A DNA stretch of 64,000 bases from Arctic95D-9 sp035967665 (GTDB lineage: Bacteria > Verrucomicrobiota > Verrucomicrobiia > Verrucomicrobiales > DEV007): assembly GCA_035967665.1 (NCBI GenBank), contig JAYWLB010000076.1, positions 1 to 64,000 of the forward strand, given 5' to 3'. Both the position numbers and the translations under genes were made by a program. Under the pieces are notes generated by a model that saw nothing but the letters and a program-made list of their open reading frames with translations, ran no database searches and was not told where the DNA came from. Below, one piece after another: positions 36,900-44,823 of this stretch; position 1 is the first letter of the stretch, and every line of letters starts with the position of its first letter.

Positions 36900-38366
36900 A
36901 TGCCGACACGCATCACAATCACACTCTCATTGCTGCTTCTCTCAATCGCTGGCGCATCCGTCAGTCGCGCCGCTGCGCAAGCGGACCCTGCCCGACCGAA
37001 CATTCTCCTCATCACCGCGGATGATCTGGGACTTCAGCTATCCTGTTACGGTGATCCTTACATCAAGACTCCTCAGCTCGATGCTCTCGCCGCGGAAGGT
37101 GTGATGTTTCGTACAGCCTACGTAACCCAGGCGAGCTGCAGTTCTTCGCGCTCTTCGATGCTTACGGGATTCTATCCCCACACCACCGGACAGGTCGGAC
37201 TTGCCAATGCCGGCTTCACTCTGAACCCCTCACAAATTGGCAAAAATCTTCCCGCCTACCTCAAGGCAGCAGGTTACGAAACCGGGATTCTCGGAAAACT
37301 GCACGTCTCCCCCGAAACCAGTTTCCCTTTTAATTACAGACCAAAAAAACAGGACACGAGAGACGTCCGTGCCACCGCGAAAAATGCCGCTACCTTCTTC
37401 AAGCAGTCAGAAGAAAAACCCTTCTTCCTGATGGTTAACTATACCGATCCACACGTCTACAAAGACAAAAAAACTAACCAATCCACTTTTCCAGCACAGT
37501 GGAAAGGACTGCCGGAAGATCCCATCGGGGAGGACGCCGTCCCCGGATGGGATTTCCAGGGCTTTGACGAACCGGTAGCAAGAGTGCGCACCTCCAATTT
37601 CTACAACACCGTCAAGCGGGTCGACATCGGAGTCGGCCTCCTTCTTACAGAACTGGAGAAAGCAGGGCATCGCGATAATACCCTCATCATTTTTCTCGGG
37701 GACCACGGGCCACCGTTCAACCGGAGTAAAACGACCTGCTACGAGTCCGGCCTTCGCGTCCCCTTCATCGTCCACTGGCCCGGTGTCTCAAAAGCGGGCA
37801 TCGAAAGTGATGCCCTTGTCAGTGCCGCCGATATCGTTCCAACCGTCCTCGATGCCTGCGGAGTTAAGGCCCCTCACAAATTTCACGGCACCTCGCTTCG
37901 CCCCGCCCTGACATCACCTGAAAGCCCCCGGAGCTGGCGCACCCATCTTGCCGGGGAATTTCACTTTCACGGCACCAGCCCGTTCTTTCCGAGACGCGCA
38001 ATTCGGGATGAGCGCTACAAGTTAATTCACAATCTGCTCGCCGGTGAATCAAAACCGATCAACCGCGTCGATGGCGACCCCACCGGTAAATTTGCCTCCA
38101 CTGAACAGTATCGGGACACCCCTGCGGGAAAAGCGTTCCTCCGGTATACGAATCCGCCGGAATGGGAATTCTACGATCTTGAAAACGATTCCGTAGAGTT
38201 CGAGAACCTCATCGGGGATCCCGCGCACGCCACGAAAATTGAATCGCTGAAATCGGCCCTCATGACGTGGCGAAAAGAAACCCGGGACCCGCTCCTCAAT
38301 CCGGACGGCATCGACCGCTTTCTCAAAAAGGCGGAAACAGCGAAGCAGAAGCAGGCAAAGAAGTGA
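36900..38366 (+). CDS. secreted sulfatase (formylglycine type)
   Basis: The protein is about 488 residues from the ATG at 36900; an upstream in-frame start gives an N terminus with no sense. It has a signal peptide (TLSLLLLSIAGASVSRAAA), the metal-binding TADD start (39-42) and the sulfatase signature CSSSRSSMLTG (80-90), in which Cys80 is converted to formylglycine. DHG with GDHGPPF near the middle supplies further metal ligands. The modifying enzyme (FGE) is not in this window. It probably removes sulfate from an algal or host polysaccharide. It ends 4 bp from the converging glycosyltransferase gene. Confidence 0.9.
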   Translation: MPTRITITLSLLLLSIAGASVSRAAAQADPARPNILLITADDLGLQLSCYGDPYIKTPQLDALAAEGVMFRTAYVTQASCSSSRSSMLTGFYPHTTGQVGLANAGFTLNPSQIGKNLPAYLKAAGYETGILGKLHVSPETSFPFNYRPKKQDTRDVRATAKNAATFFKQSEEKPFFLMVNYTDPHVYKDKKTNQSTFPAQWKGLPEDPIGEDAVPGWDFQGFDEPVARVRTSNFYNTVKRVDIGVGLLLTELEKAGHRDNTLIIFLGDHGPPFNRSKTTCYESGLRVPFIVHWPGVSKAGIESDALVSAADIVPTVLDACGVKAPHKFHGTSLRPALTSPESPRSWRTHLAGEFHFHGTSPFFPRRAIRDERYKLIHNLLAGESKPINRVDGDPTGKFASTEQYRDTPAGKAFLRYTNPPEWEFYDLENDSVEFENLIGDPAHATKIESLKSALMTWRKETRDPLLNPDGIDRFLKKAETAKQKQAKK

Positions 38367-38370
38367 GGCG

Positions 38371-39327
38371 TCACTTCGCCATCACCTTCTCAACAATCGC
38401 GGCGAGAGCCGCCTTTTCACGCCCGGGCAAAAACTGATCAGCGAGGGCAACACCCTCCTCTTTGAGCCGTCGGTAAAACGGTTCATCCACTTCGCAGCGT
38501 CGCAGCAGCGCGGTCAGAGCAGCCTGGTCGCCCACCGGAAAAAGTCCCGGATAATTTTCTCCGAGAATACCGACAGCGCCTTCGTTCATCGTCGAAATCA
38601 CCGGAGTGCCGGCCACGATAGCCTCTCCCAGCACCGCAGGACCGCCCTCACTGACCGAGGTGAGCACGAGTAAATCACTTTGGGCGATCAAGGCAGCTGC
38701 TGCGGAATGATCGAGGGCACCAAGCCAATGATAGCGCGGATTAATGGCCGCTTCTTTCGCGACCCAGCCCCGATACTGCGTCTCAATTATCTCGCCACCA
38801 TGACGAACCCTGATCTTCGATTCCTCCGGCAAAGAACGGACTGCCCGCGCGGTGAGAAGAGGAGCTTTGACCTCACGTAGATGCCCCACAACACAGACGT
38901 CAAAAAAGCCGCTCTCCACGTCATTCGCAGGAGCCATCTTTGGCAGAACGACAGACTGGACAACCACTGACACCTTATTCGAGTAGATCGCGGGAATCGA
39001 AGTCAGTGCCATCTCCTGCAAAACTACAATTTCATCTGCTACCTCCAGAGACCTCAAACTGGTTGCCGAAAGCGAGGGATACAAATCGGTGCCTGTCAGC
39101 ACAACAATGCAGGGAACACCTGGATGAGCGGCATGGAAGGCCATGAGTCCTTCCTGAGTTTTCTCACCATGCAGGGCTATCAGCAAATCCGCCTGCTCAC
39201 CGGTATAACGGGACTCAACAGAGACATCGTGCCCTAAATCAGAAACGATCGCAGCCCAGCGCTCCGCCGTATTACGATTTCCTGACCACGCGACGCGGCT
39301 ATGAGGTATGAGGATAAGTATTCTCAT
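38371..39327 (-). CDS. SenB-like (TIGR04348-type) glycosyltransferase, putative selenosugar synthase
   Basis: The protein is about 318 residues from the ATG at 39327. A GT-B fold is clear. It matches my recall of SenB, the enzyme that joins selenophosphate to a UDP-sugar in selenoneine biosynthesis: SGNRNTAERWAAI near the N terminus, LIALHGEKT, FHAAHPG, VLTGTDLYPSL, VVLQEMAL, VVGHLREVKAP, HWLGALDHS, SVSEGGPAVLGEAIVAGTP and the NYPGLFPVGDQAAL tail. No SenA (EgtB-like) gene is nearby, so selenoneine itself is not implied; the product could be a selenosugar. Related members may act on other nucleophiles. Selenium genes 12-13 kb away support the reading. Confidence 0.72.
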   Translation of the reverse strand: MRILILIPHSRVAWSGNRNTAERWAAIVSDLGHDVSVESRYTGEQADLLIALHGEKTQEGLMAFHAAHPGVPCIVVLTGTDLYPSLSATSLRSLEVADEIVVLQEMALTSIPAIYSNKVSVVVQSVVLPKMAPANDVESGFFDVCVVGHLREVKAPLLTARAVRSLPEESKIRVRHGGEIIETQYRGWVAKEAAINPRYHWLGALDHSAAAALIAQSDLLVLTSVSEGGPAVLGEAIVAGTPVISTMNEGAVGILGENYPGLFPVGDQAALTALLRRCEVDEPFYRRLKEEGVALADQFLPGREKAALAAIVEKVMAK

Positions 39328-39343
39328 GCAATGAGCTGAGGCT

Positions 39344-39404
39344 AACCGCGATAGGGATCTTTGTGAACCGGAATCGCAAAAAATCAGCACCCTGAATCGC
39401 GGTT
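39344..39404 (-). promoter_or_regulatory. long-range inverted repeat just upstream of the SenB-like gene
   Basis: AACCGCGAT at 39344-39352 and its complement ATCGCGGTT at 39396-39404 match perfectly, and extend by four more pairs (AGGG with CCCT) after a small bulge. The near arm is 17 bp upstream of the SenB-like ATG. It may fold in the 5' leader, or mark the end of the upstream gene. Confidence 0.45.
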
Positions 39405-39472
39405 GCCGTCTTCACGTCTCAGCTCGTCGGGAAGGCAGCCCCGCCCGTAAACTTCCAGGTAGCCCCCCACCG

Positions 39473-40477
39473 CTACTTTATCTCAAATTCATGGCTGAAC
39501 ATTTTCTCCCCGGCCAGCCTCACCTGCAATGTCCATTTCCCGGGAGGAGCACCGGGGAGTTCGATATCGTAGGCAAAAGTCCCATTCCCAGCCCCTTCTA
39601 TCTCCACATCGGTAACTCCCGTCTTATATGCGGGATCCTCATACTGAAGCCAGACTTCCACCTTCTCGCCGGCAGAATGATTGATCAGTTCAACATTAGC
39701 GGAGATCGTCGCGGATTCTGAAGGAACAGGACTTCCGGAATTGATGACATTGCCGCTGGAATCCCGACCCGCACCGACTGAAATTGTGCCGACTGAAGGC
39801 TCCATTGAATCAGATGCCCCCCCTTCCGTGCGGGCTTGCGGCTGTTCTCCGGTCGATGCAGGGAGCCCTCTGAAATCAATGGTCAGAATCTTCCACTCAT
39901 TGGATTCTTTAACCAGATCGGCAATCAGCGGAAACTTTTGACCATCGTCAAAAATGACACTTCCTTTCAACTTGGCTATCAAGTTATCAACGCTTCGCTC
40001 CGGAAAACTCGTGCCCGAATAGCTGCGAAGGATCGGGTAATTCAGAATAAACTGACGATACTGATCCTTGTTCATATTGGCGCGAAAGCCGGATGAGGTA
40101 TGCTCGAACGCCACATCCATTGAACCTTCTTTCAATGCCTCCAGATGAGCTTCCAACGTTTCAACCGGTCCCGAAGTCATCGAAACGATCGCAACAATAA
40201 TCAGAACAGCGAAAGCAGCAAAAGCAGCGAAAACAATCAGCCCAATTCCAAGACAGCCACGACTGATGTTAAACCCACCTTGCTTTTGAACCGTTGGCAC
40301 CGCCGGCGGCGTCGCCGCTGACGTGGGAGTGGCGGGAGGCGAAGGGGATACGGGGGGCGTTACCGCAACAGGTTGAAGCCCCCCTCCCGAAGCCTCCTCT
40401 TCGACCTGGTGGCCGCATTTATGGCAAAAATTCTCGCCGGAGTTGAGCTGCGCACCGCATTGGGAACAATAAGACAT
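39473..40477 (-). CDS. membrane-anchored zinc-ribbon protein with DUF4864-like domain
   Basis: The 334-residue protein starts with a zinc ribbon (YCSQCGAQLNSGENFCHKCG, 3-22). A Pro-rich spacer follows, then one membrane helix (GIGLIVFAAFAAFAVLIIVAIV, about 77-98). An extracytoplasmic NTF2-like region resembling DUF4864 comes next, and a C-terminal beta domain ends near EIK. The zinc ribbon would lie in the cytoplasm. Function unknown. Confidence 0.72.
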   Translation of the reverse strand: MSYCSQCGAQLNSGENFCHKCGHQVEEEASGGGLQPVAVTPPVSPSPPATPTSAATPPAVPTVQKQGGFNISRGCLGIGLIVFAAFAAFAVLIIVAIVSMTSGPVETLEAHLEALKEGSMDVAFEHTSSGFRANMNKDQYRQFILNYPILRSYSGTSFPERSVDNLIAKLKGSVIFDDGQKFPLIADLVKESNEWKILTIDFRGLPASTGEQPQARTEGGASDSMEPSVGTISVGAGRDSSGNVINSGSPVPSESATISANVELINHSAGEKVEVWLQYEDPAYKTGVTDVEIEGAGNGTFAYDIELPGAPPGKWTLQVRLAGEKMFSHEFEIK

Positions 40478-40691
40478 AGCAATTTTTGAGTTTTCTTCGG
40501 GGGATAAGCGAGGAGGTCATCGCAGATCGATCCAAAACAGCCCTCCCTGACGCTCACTCCAACAGAAGCAATAGCCGGGAGCGCTTTTAACAAGCACACC
40601 CACCGCAACCGGGACAGAAAGCAAACCGGCAGTATTCCGACCGTCCTCATTTACCGCTATAATATGATACGCCCCACCTCAAACTGCGCAT

Positions 40692-40723
40692 CAATTGCGA
40701 AAGTATGCGCACTTTCGCAATTG
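40692..40723. other. perfect 13-bp inverted repeat with 6-nt loop
   Basis: CAATTGCGAAAGT at 40692-40704 and its exact complement at 40711-40723 flank ATGCGC. It lies in the 290-bp gap between the end of arsJ (-) and the zinc-ribbon gene (-). No T-run follows on either strand, so it is a poor rho-independent terminator and may be an operator or an RNA hairpin. The rest of the gap shows no gene. Confidence 0.6.
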
Positions 40724-40767
40724 CTTTGCAAGCCACTTCTCCAACCTCCGCCCCCGCCGCGGAACTG

Positions 40768-41985
40768 CTATTTTCGCGGCAGCGCGATCGTCAGTGCGGC
40801 TGCAACAACGATGAAACCAACACTCGTCCAGAGGCAGCCCGCGAGGCCCGCCTGGAGATACATCACCCCGGAAAGGAGCGTCCCGACAAGCCTGCCGGAG
40901 GCATTCGCCATGTAGTAAAACCCGACATTCAAAGCCACTTTATCGGAGTCCGAGTAGGCAAGAATCAAATAGGAATGCACCGCCGAGTTCACCGCAAAGA
41001 CAATTCCAAAAAGAGCGAGACCGACGAGCACGGAAACAGAAACGTGAAAATCGTATTGAACCGCCAATGCGATCCCCGCAGTCACAACCGCCAGTCCGCC
41101 ACCCCATCCGAGAGCAGACCTGGCACCGCGTGCAACCACTCCACCGGTTTTTCGATTCACAAAAGCCGGTGCGGCAGCCTGCACGCCACCGTAGACAATC
41201 ACCCACCCAGCCATGAAGGCACCGGTCATCCAGAAACTCCACTCCAGCACTTCGGTCAGGAAAATAGGAAGCCCGACCACGAACCAGACATCGCGGGATC
41301 CGAAAAGAAAGAAGCGGGCAGCTGACAGGTAATTAATTTCCCGCGACTTCGAAAGGAGCTCGGAAAATTTAACCTTCTCTTTCGATTTTCCCATGTCCCC
41401 TTTCAAAACAAAAAGCGAAACCAGAAGAATGAGCGCGAGTCCTCCCGCCATCGCCCAGAGGGCATGGGAAAACCCCAGGGAGGAGAGCAGGACTGCTCCG
41501 ATGAAAAAACCGACGCCTTTCAGAGCATTCTTCGACCCCGTGAGAATCGCGACAAACTTGAAGAGCAACCGCTCCGAGTGATCCGCCCCGGCGTTCGCCG
41601 GAATCAGAAGCTTGATCGCACTTTTCGAGCTCATCTTCGTGAGGTCTTTAGCAATCCCCGAGAGCGCCTGAGAAGCCATCACAAACCCGACCGAAAGCGT
41701 CACCGCCCAGGCAGGATTGAGAAAAGAAAGCATCGTCAAGGCAACGACCTGCAAAGCCAAACCTGAGTATAGCGTCGACTTCAGCCCTTTCCGTGTAGCG
41801 ATCCAACCACCAAACAAATTCGTGAGAATCCCGCAGAATTCGTAGAGCAGGAAAAGAAACGCAATCTGAACCGGCGAATAACCGAGCTCATGAAAGTGCA
41901 GCAGCACCAGCATGCGCAGCGCCCCGTCCGTAATCGTGAACCCCCAATAGGCGGCGGTCACAATGGCGTAGTCACGAGTATTCAT
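40768..41985 (-). CDS. arsJ: organoarsenical efflux MFS transporter ArsJ
   Basis: This is an MFS protein of about 405 residues with roughly twelve helices. The ATG at 41985 overlaps the TGA of the GAPDH gene (TGATG). ArsJ exports 1-arseno-3-phosphoglycerate, which the partner GAPDH makes from arsenate; this carries arsenate out of the cell. Identification rests on both the family sequence (ITDGALRMLVLLHFHELGYSP and DLTKMSSKSAIKLL) and the arsR-gapdh-arsJ order. Confidence 0.9.
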   Translation of the reverse strand: MNTRDYAIVTAAYWGFTITDGALRMLVLLHFHELGYSPVQIAFLFLLYEFCGILTNLFGGWIATRKGLKSTLYSGLALQVVALTMLSFLNPAWAVTLSVGFVMASQALSGIAKDLTKMSSKSAIKLLIPANAGADHSERLLFKFVAILTGSKNALKGVGFFIGAVLLSSLGFSHALWAMAGGLALILLVSLFVLKGDMGKSKEKVKFSELLSKSREINYLSAARFFLFGSRDVWFVVGLPIFLTEVLEWSFWMTGAFMAGWVIVYGGVQAAAPAFVNRKTGGVVARGARSALGWGGGLAVVTAGIALAVQYDFHVSVSVLVGLALFGIVFAVNSAVHSYLILAYSDSDKVALNVGFYYMANASGRLVGTLLSGVMYLQAGLAGCLWTSVGFIVVAAALTIALPRK

Positions 41986-42998
41986 CAGGCAGGCAAAGTG
42001 CGCGCCACCTTGGCGACGAGATCCACGAGGCGATTCGCGTAACCCCACTCATTGTCATACCAGACAAGCAGTTTCAACTGTGTCCCATCCACAACCATCG
42101 TGGAAAGGCCATCGACGATTCCGGAACGGGGATCATTGAGATAATCCGTCGAAACGAGCGGGCGATCTTCGTACCCGAGAATGCCTTTCAACCCGGTATC
42201 TGCCGCCTTACGAAGCATCGCATTGACCTCCTCCACAGACGTTTCCCGGGAAACCTCAAAGACACAATCGGTTAGGGACGCATTGAGCAACGGCACCCGG
42301 ACCGCAACACCGTTCAACTTCCCGGCGAGATCCGGATAGATCATTGTGATCGCGGTAGCCGAACCGGTCGTTGTGGGAATGAGAGAGTTCAGCGCGGAAC
42401 GCGCCCTCCGAAAATCCTTGTGGGGAGCATCGACGATCACCTGAGTGTTCGTAACGTCGTGAATCGTAGTGATGAGTCCGTGTTTGATTCCGATTTCTTC
42501 ATGAATCACCTTCACCACCGGGGCAATGCAGTTCGTGGTGCAGGAAGCCGCTGTTACGAGATGGTGCTCTTCCGGCTTGTAAAGATCATCATTACAGCCC
42601 ATCACAATATTGAGTGCGCCGTCTTTAACCGGTGCAGCGACAACGACTTTCTTCGCGCCGTTATCATAGTGAGGCTGAATTGATTCCGGTGTTTTAAACT
42701 GCCCCGAGCTCTCTATCACGACATCGACCCCATAGCCCGCCCAGTCAATCGAAGCGGGCGAATCGTGTTCGCTGAAAGTCACCGCTTTCCCTTCAACCGA
42801 AAACCCGAAGTCAGTTACTTCAATATTCCGATCCCACTGGCCATGAACCGTATCAAATTGAAGCAAATGAGCGGCGAGCTCAGCGCCCCCTTTCAACTCA
42901 TTTACATGAACGATTTCAATTTCAGGATTATCAAACGCCGCTCGAAAAGCGAGTCTTCCCATTCTTCCGAATCCGTTAATTCCAATTCTAACACTCAT
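41985..42998 (-). CDS. ArsJ-associated glyceraldehyde-3-phosphate dehydrogenase
   Basis: The 337-residue NAD-dependent GAPDH has the nucleotide-binding start RIGINGFGRMGRLAFRAA and the active-site Cys in ASCTTNCIAP (about 150-159). Next to arsJ it is expected to use arsenate instead of phosphate and form 1-arseno-3-phosphoglycerate for export. It may also serve glycolysis. The ATG start at 42998 follows arsR by 29 bp. Confidence 0.92.
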   Translation of the reverse strand: MSVRIGINGFGRMGRLAFRAAFDNPEIEIVHVNELKGGAELAAHLLQFDTVHGQWDRNIEVTDFGFSVEGKAVTFSEHDSPASIDWAGYGVDVVIESSGQFKTPESIQPHYDNGAKKVVVAAPVKDGALNIVMGCNDDLYKPEEHHLVTAASCTTNCIAPVVKVIHEEIGIKHGLITTIHDVTNTQVIVDAPHKDFRRARSALNSLIPTTTGSATAITMIYPDLAGKLNGVAVRVPLLNASLTDCVFEVSRETSVEEVNAMLRKAADTGLKGILGYEDRPLVSTDYLNDPRSGIVDGLSTMVVDGTQLKLLVWYDNEWGYANRLVDLVAKVARTLPA

Positions 42999-43027
42999 TT
43001 CTATTTATCTTTAAAATCAAAAAAATC

Positions 43028-43363
43028 TCAGTTGCAGCATTGTTTCTCGTCGCCCGATACCGGGAGACACAGCTCGGGTCTGCCCTGACAGCAATCCTCA
43101 GTGAGAAAAGTCATGAGCTGCTGAATGCCCTCCTTGCGAATCGTGTAAGTGATCGATCTGCCGTCGCGCTCTGCTGAAATCATCCCGGCATTTGTCAGCT
43201 CCTTGAGATGAAAGGACATCGTCGGCTTTGGCACATCGAGTTGCCTCGAAAGGTCACCGGCACACATTCCCCCGACGCCCGCTTTCACCAGCAAACGAAA
43301 GACCTTCAGTCTCGCAGGCTGAGCAAGCGAACCCAAAGCAGATACAGCATCGTTTAATTCCAT
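43028..43363 (-). CDS. arsR: ArsR-family arsenic-responsive repressor
   Basis: The protein is about 111 residues from the ATG at 43363 (a TTG seven codons upstream is unlikely). It has a winged helix with the recognition helix VPKPTMSFHLKELTNAGM. The tail has Cys pairs (EDCCQGRPELC and KQCCN) that probably bind As(III), although the classic Cys-x-Cys of helix 3 is absent. It heads the ars operon and has a dyad at its own start, so autoregulation is likely. Confidence 0.88.
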   Translation of the reverse strand: MELNDAVSALGSLAQPARLKVFRLLVKAGVGGMCAGDLSRQLDVPKPTMSFHLKELTNAGMISAERDGRSITYTIRKEGIQQLMTFLTEDCCQGRPELCLPVSGDEKQCCN

Positions 43364-43365
43364 AA

Positions 43366-43381
43366 TTCTAAAACTATAGAA
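43366..43381. promoter_or_regulatory. probable ArsR operator
   Basis: TTCTA at 43366-43370 and TAGAA at 43377-43381 form a dyad with a 6-bp AT-rich spacer. It ends 3 bp from the arsR start codon, a position expected for autorepression. Confidence 0.45.
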
Positions 43382-43408
43382 CAAAAAAATCCCAGAAGTT
43401 CAAATAAC

Positions 43409-43427
43409 AAAAAGCCCGAAATTCGGG
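43409..43427 (-). terminator. rho-independent terminator after the transglutaminase-like gene
   Basis: Read on the - strand, CCCGA and TCGGG pair around a 3-nt loop, followed by CTTTTTG. It lies about 170 bp after the stop of the transglutaminase-like gene and upstream of arsR. A separate CCCCGG-GCAA-CCGGGG hairpin with a GNRA loop is at 43461-43476. The rest of this 236-bp gap holds no gene. Confidence 0.55.
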
Positions 43428-43599
43428 ACAATTTCGTCACAGTGACTGAAACGGCCTACGCCCCGGGCAACCGGGGTCCCATATCACTGCGCCCAATTCA
43501 CTAAAGCGACTACTGTCGGAAATTCACACAGACACCGAATCCACACACACCACGTTTCCTCCCCATCCGGAACATGACGCTGCAATAGCTTTTGCAGCG

Positions 43600-44715
43600 C
43601 TATTCAGGCATCTTCGGAGCGCTTTCGGGACGCTGATGCCTGAGCACCTCAAAGGAAACTGTTCTCGTTAGCTGAGGAGGTGTTCCGTCATCCCCGGGAA
43701 GAGGGTCGATTCCCTTTCCATCAATTTCTGCCCAACCGCAAAGCATCGTATCGATAGGACCGGAAGCCGCTTTCGGACTGAGCTCAAAACTGCGACCTCT
43801 CCACAACCAAACCCGGTAAGGGCCAAGAGAAGACCATCGGTAAGGATTCAACTCACTCGCGTTGTCTGCAGCGACAATGTCGGTAGGAACCCACCCTGCT
43901 CCCGGAATAAAATATTCAACCCAACACCGATACCCCGGGTCATATTCTTCCCCTTCCCGTGAATCAAGAAGCCGGTAACCATACTGCATGCGTGCCGCAA
44001 TATTGCGCGCCCTTGCCAGCGCGATAAACAGTGAGTGTAAGTCAGTGCAGCACCCACCGCCGTTTTGCATACAATCATCAGCTGATCCAATTCCACAATG
44101 CGGCTTGCTAGGATCTTTGGAGTAGTGATCGGCAAAATCGGAAACCTTCCGAACGAGCATCACTGCTTGCTTCGCGACATCCGTTTCTGATCCACAAGCT
44201 TCAAGTGCCATTTCCTGAACAGACTTGCTAACTGTCATATAGGGTGCGGTGGGATTCAGACTCATTTTAAAGAAATCCTGTTGAATCCCTGTCGTTTCAG
44301 GAATCTGCGCCAGAGGAAAATGGACTCCCTTTCTCTCGACAAGGCACGAGATCGCAACACTCAAAGTTCCTGCTGGAGGATTCTCAACTTCGGCATAAAC
44401 AAAATCTCCGCGGCCCTCACTCTGAGGAACGATCCGCCACTCACCGGGAGCCTCTTTCACCGAAATATCGAGAACCCGCTGCCAGTTCTGATCAGAAGGG
44501 ACAGGTATCCATAATTGCACTTTCTTTGCTCCGCTCGGTATATCACTAAGTTGCACCCGTTGATTCAATCTCACGGTGCGGGTTTCTTCAAAATCAGGAA
44601 GGATGAGTTTGCCTGAATCATCAGCATTAACATGATGTCCTCCTGAAAGTAAGAGGCTCAAAAGCCCTATCAACAAGAACACATTAATCCTGACTGTCTG
44701 AATGCAATTTTCCAT
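43600..44715 (-). CDS. secreted transglutaminase-like protein lacking the catalytic histidine
   Basis: The 371-residue protein has a signal peptide (VFLLIGLLSLLLSGGH, cleavage near VNADD). A transglutaminase-like core carries the nucleophile region GGGCCTDLHSLF (about 216-227) and the downstream strand GYRCWVEYFIPGAGWVPTD. Family members have His where this protein has Arg (HxW becomes RCW), while the Asp at the end is kept. It may be catalytically dead or use another residue. The ars operon follows downstream; the porin gene precedes it. Confidence 0.75.
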   Translation of the reverse strand: MENCIQTVRINVFLLIGLLSLLLSGGHHVNADDSGKLILPDFEETRTVRLNQRVQLSDIPSGAKKVQLWIPVPSDQNWQRVLDISVKEAPGEWRIVPQSEGRGDFVYAEVENPPAGTLSVAISCLVERKGVHFPLAQIPETTGIQQDFFKMSLNPTAPYMTVSKSVQEMALEACGSETDVAKQAVMLVRKVSDFADHYSKDPSKPHCGIGSADDCMQNGGGCCTDLHSLFIALARARNIAARMQYGYRLLDSREGEEYDPGYRCWVEYFIPGAGWVPTDIVAADNASELNPYRWSSLGPYRVWLWRGRSFELSPKAASGPIDTMLCGWAEIDGKGIDPLPGDDGTPPQLTRTVSFEVLRHQRPESAPKMPE

Positions 44716-44823
44716 AGATTCTAAATGTCTTTGATTTTCGATTTTACTTTAAGCTGTCTCTGTCGCTGGTCCGATCGAGCTAAATCTTATCTGATTCACC
44801 GGACAATCCAATAGCAATCTCCA

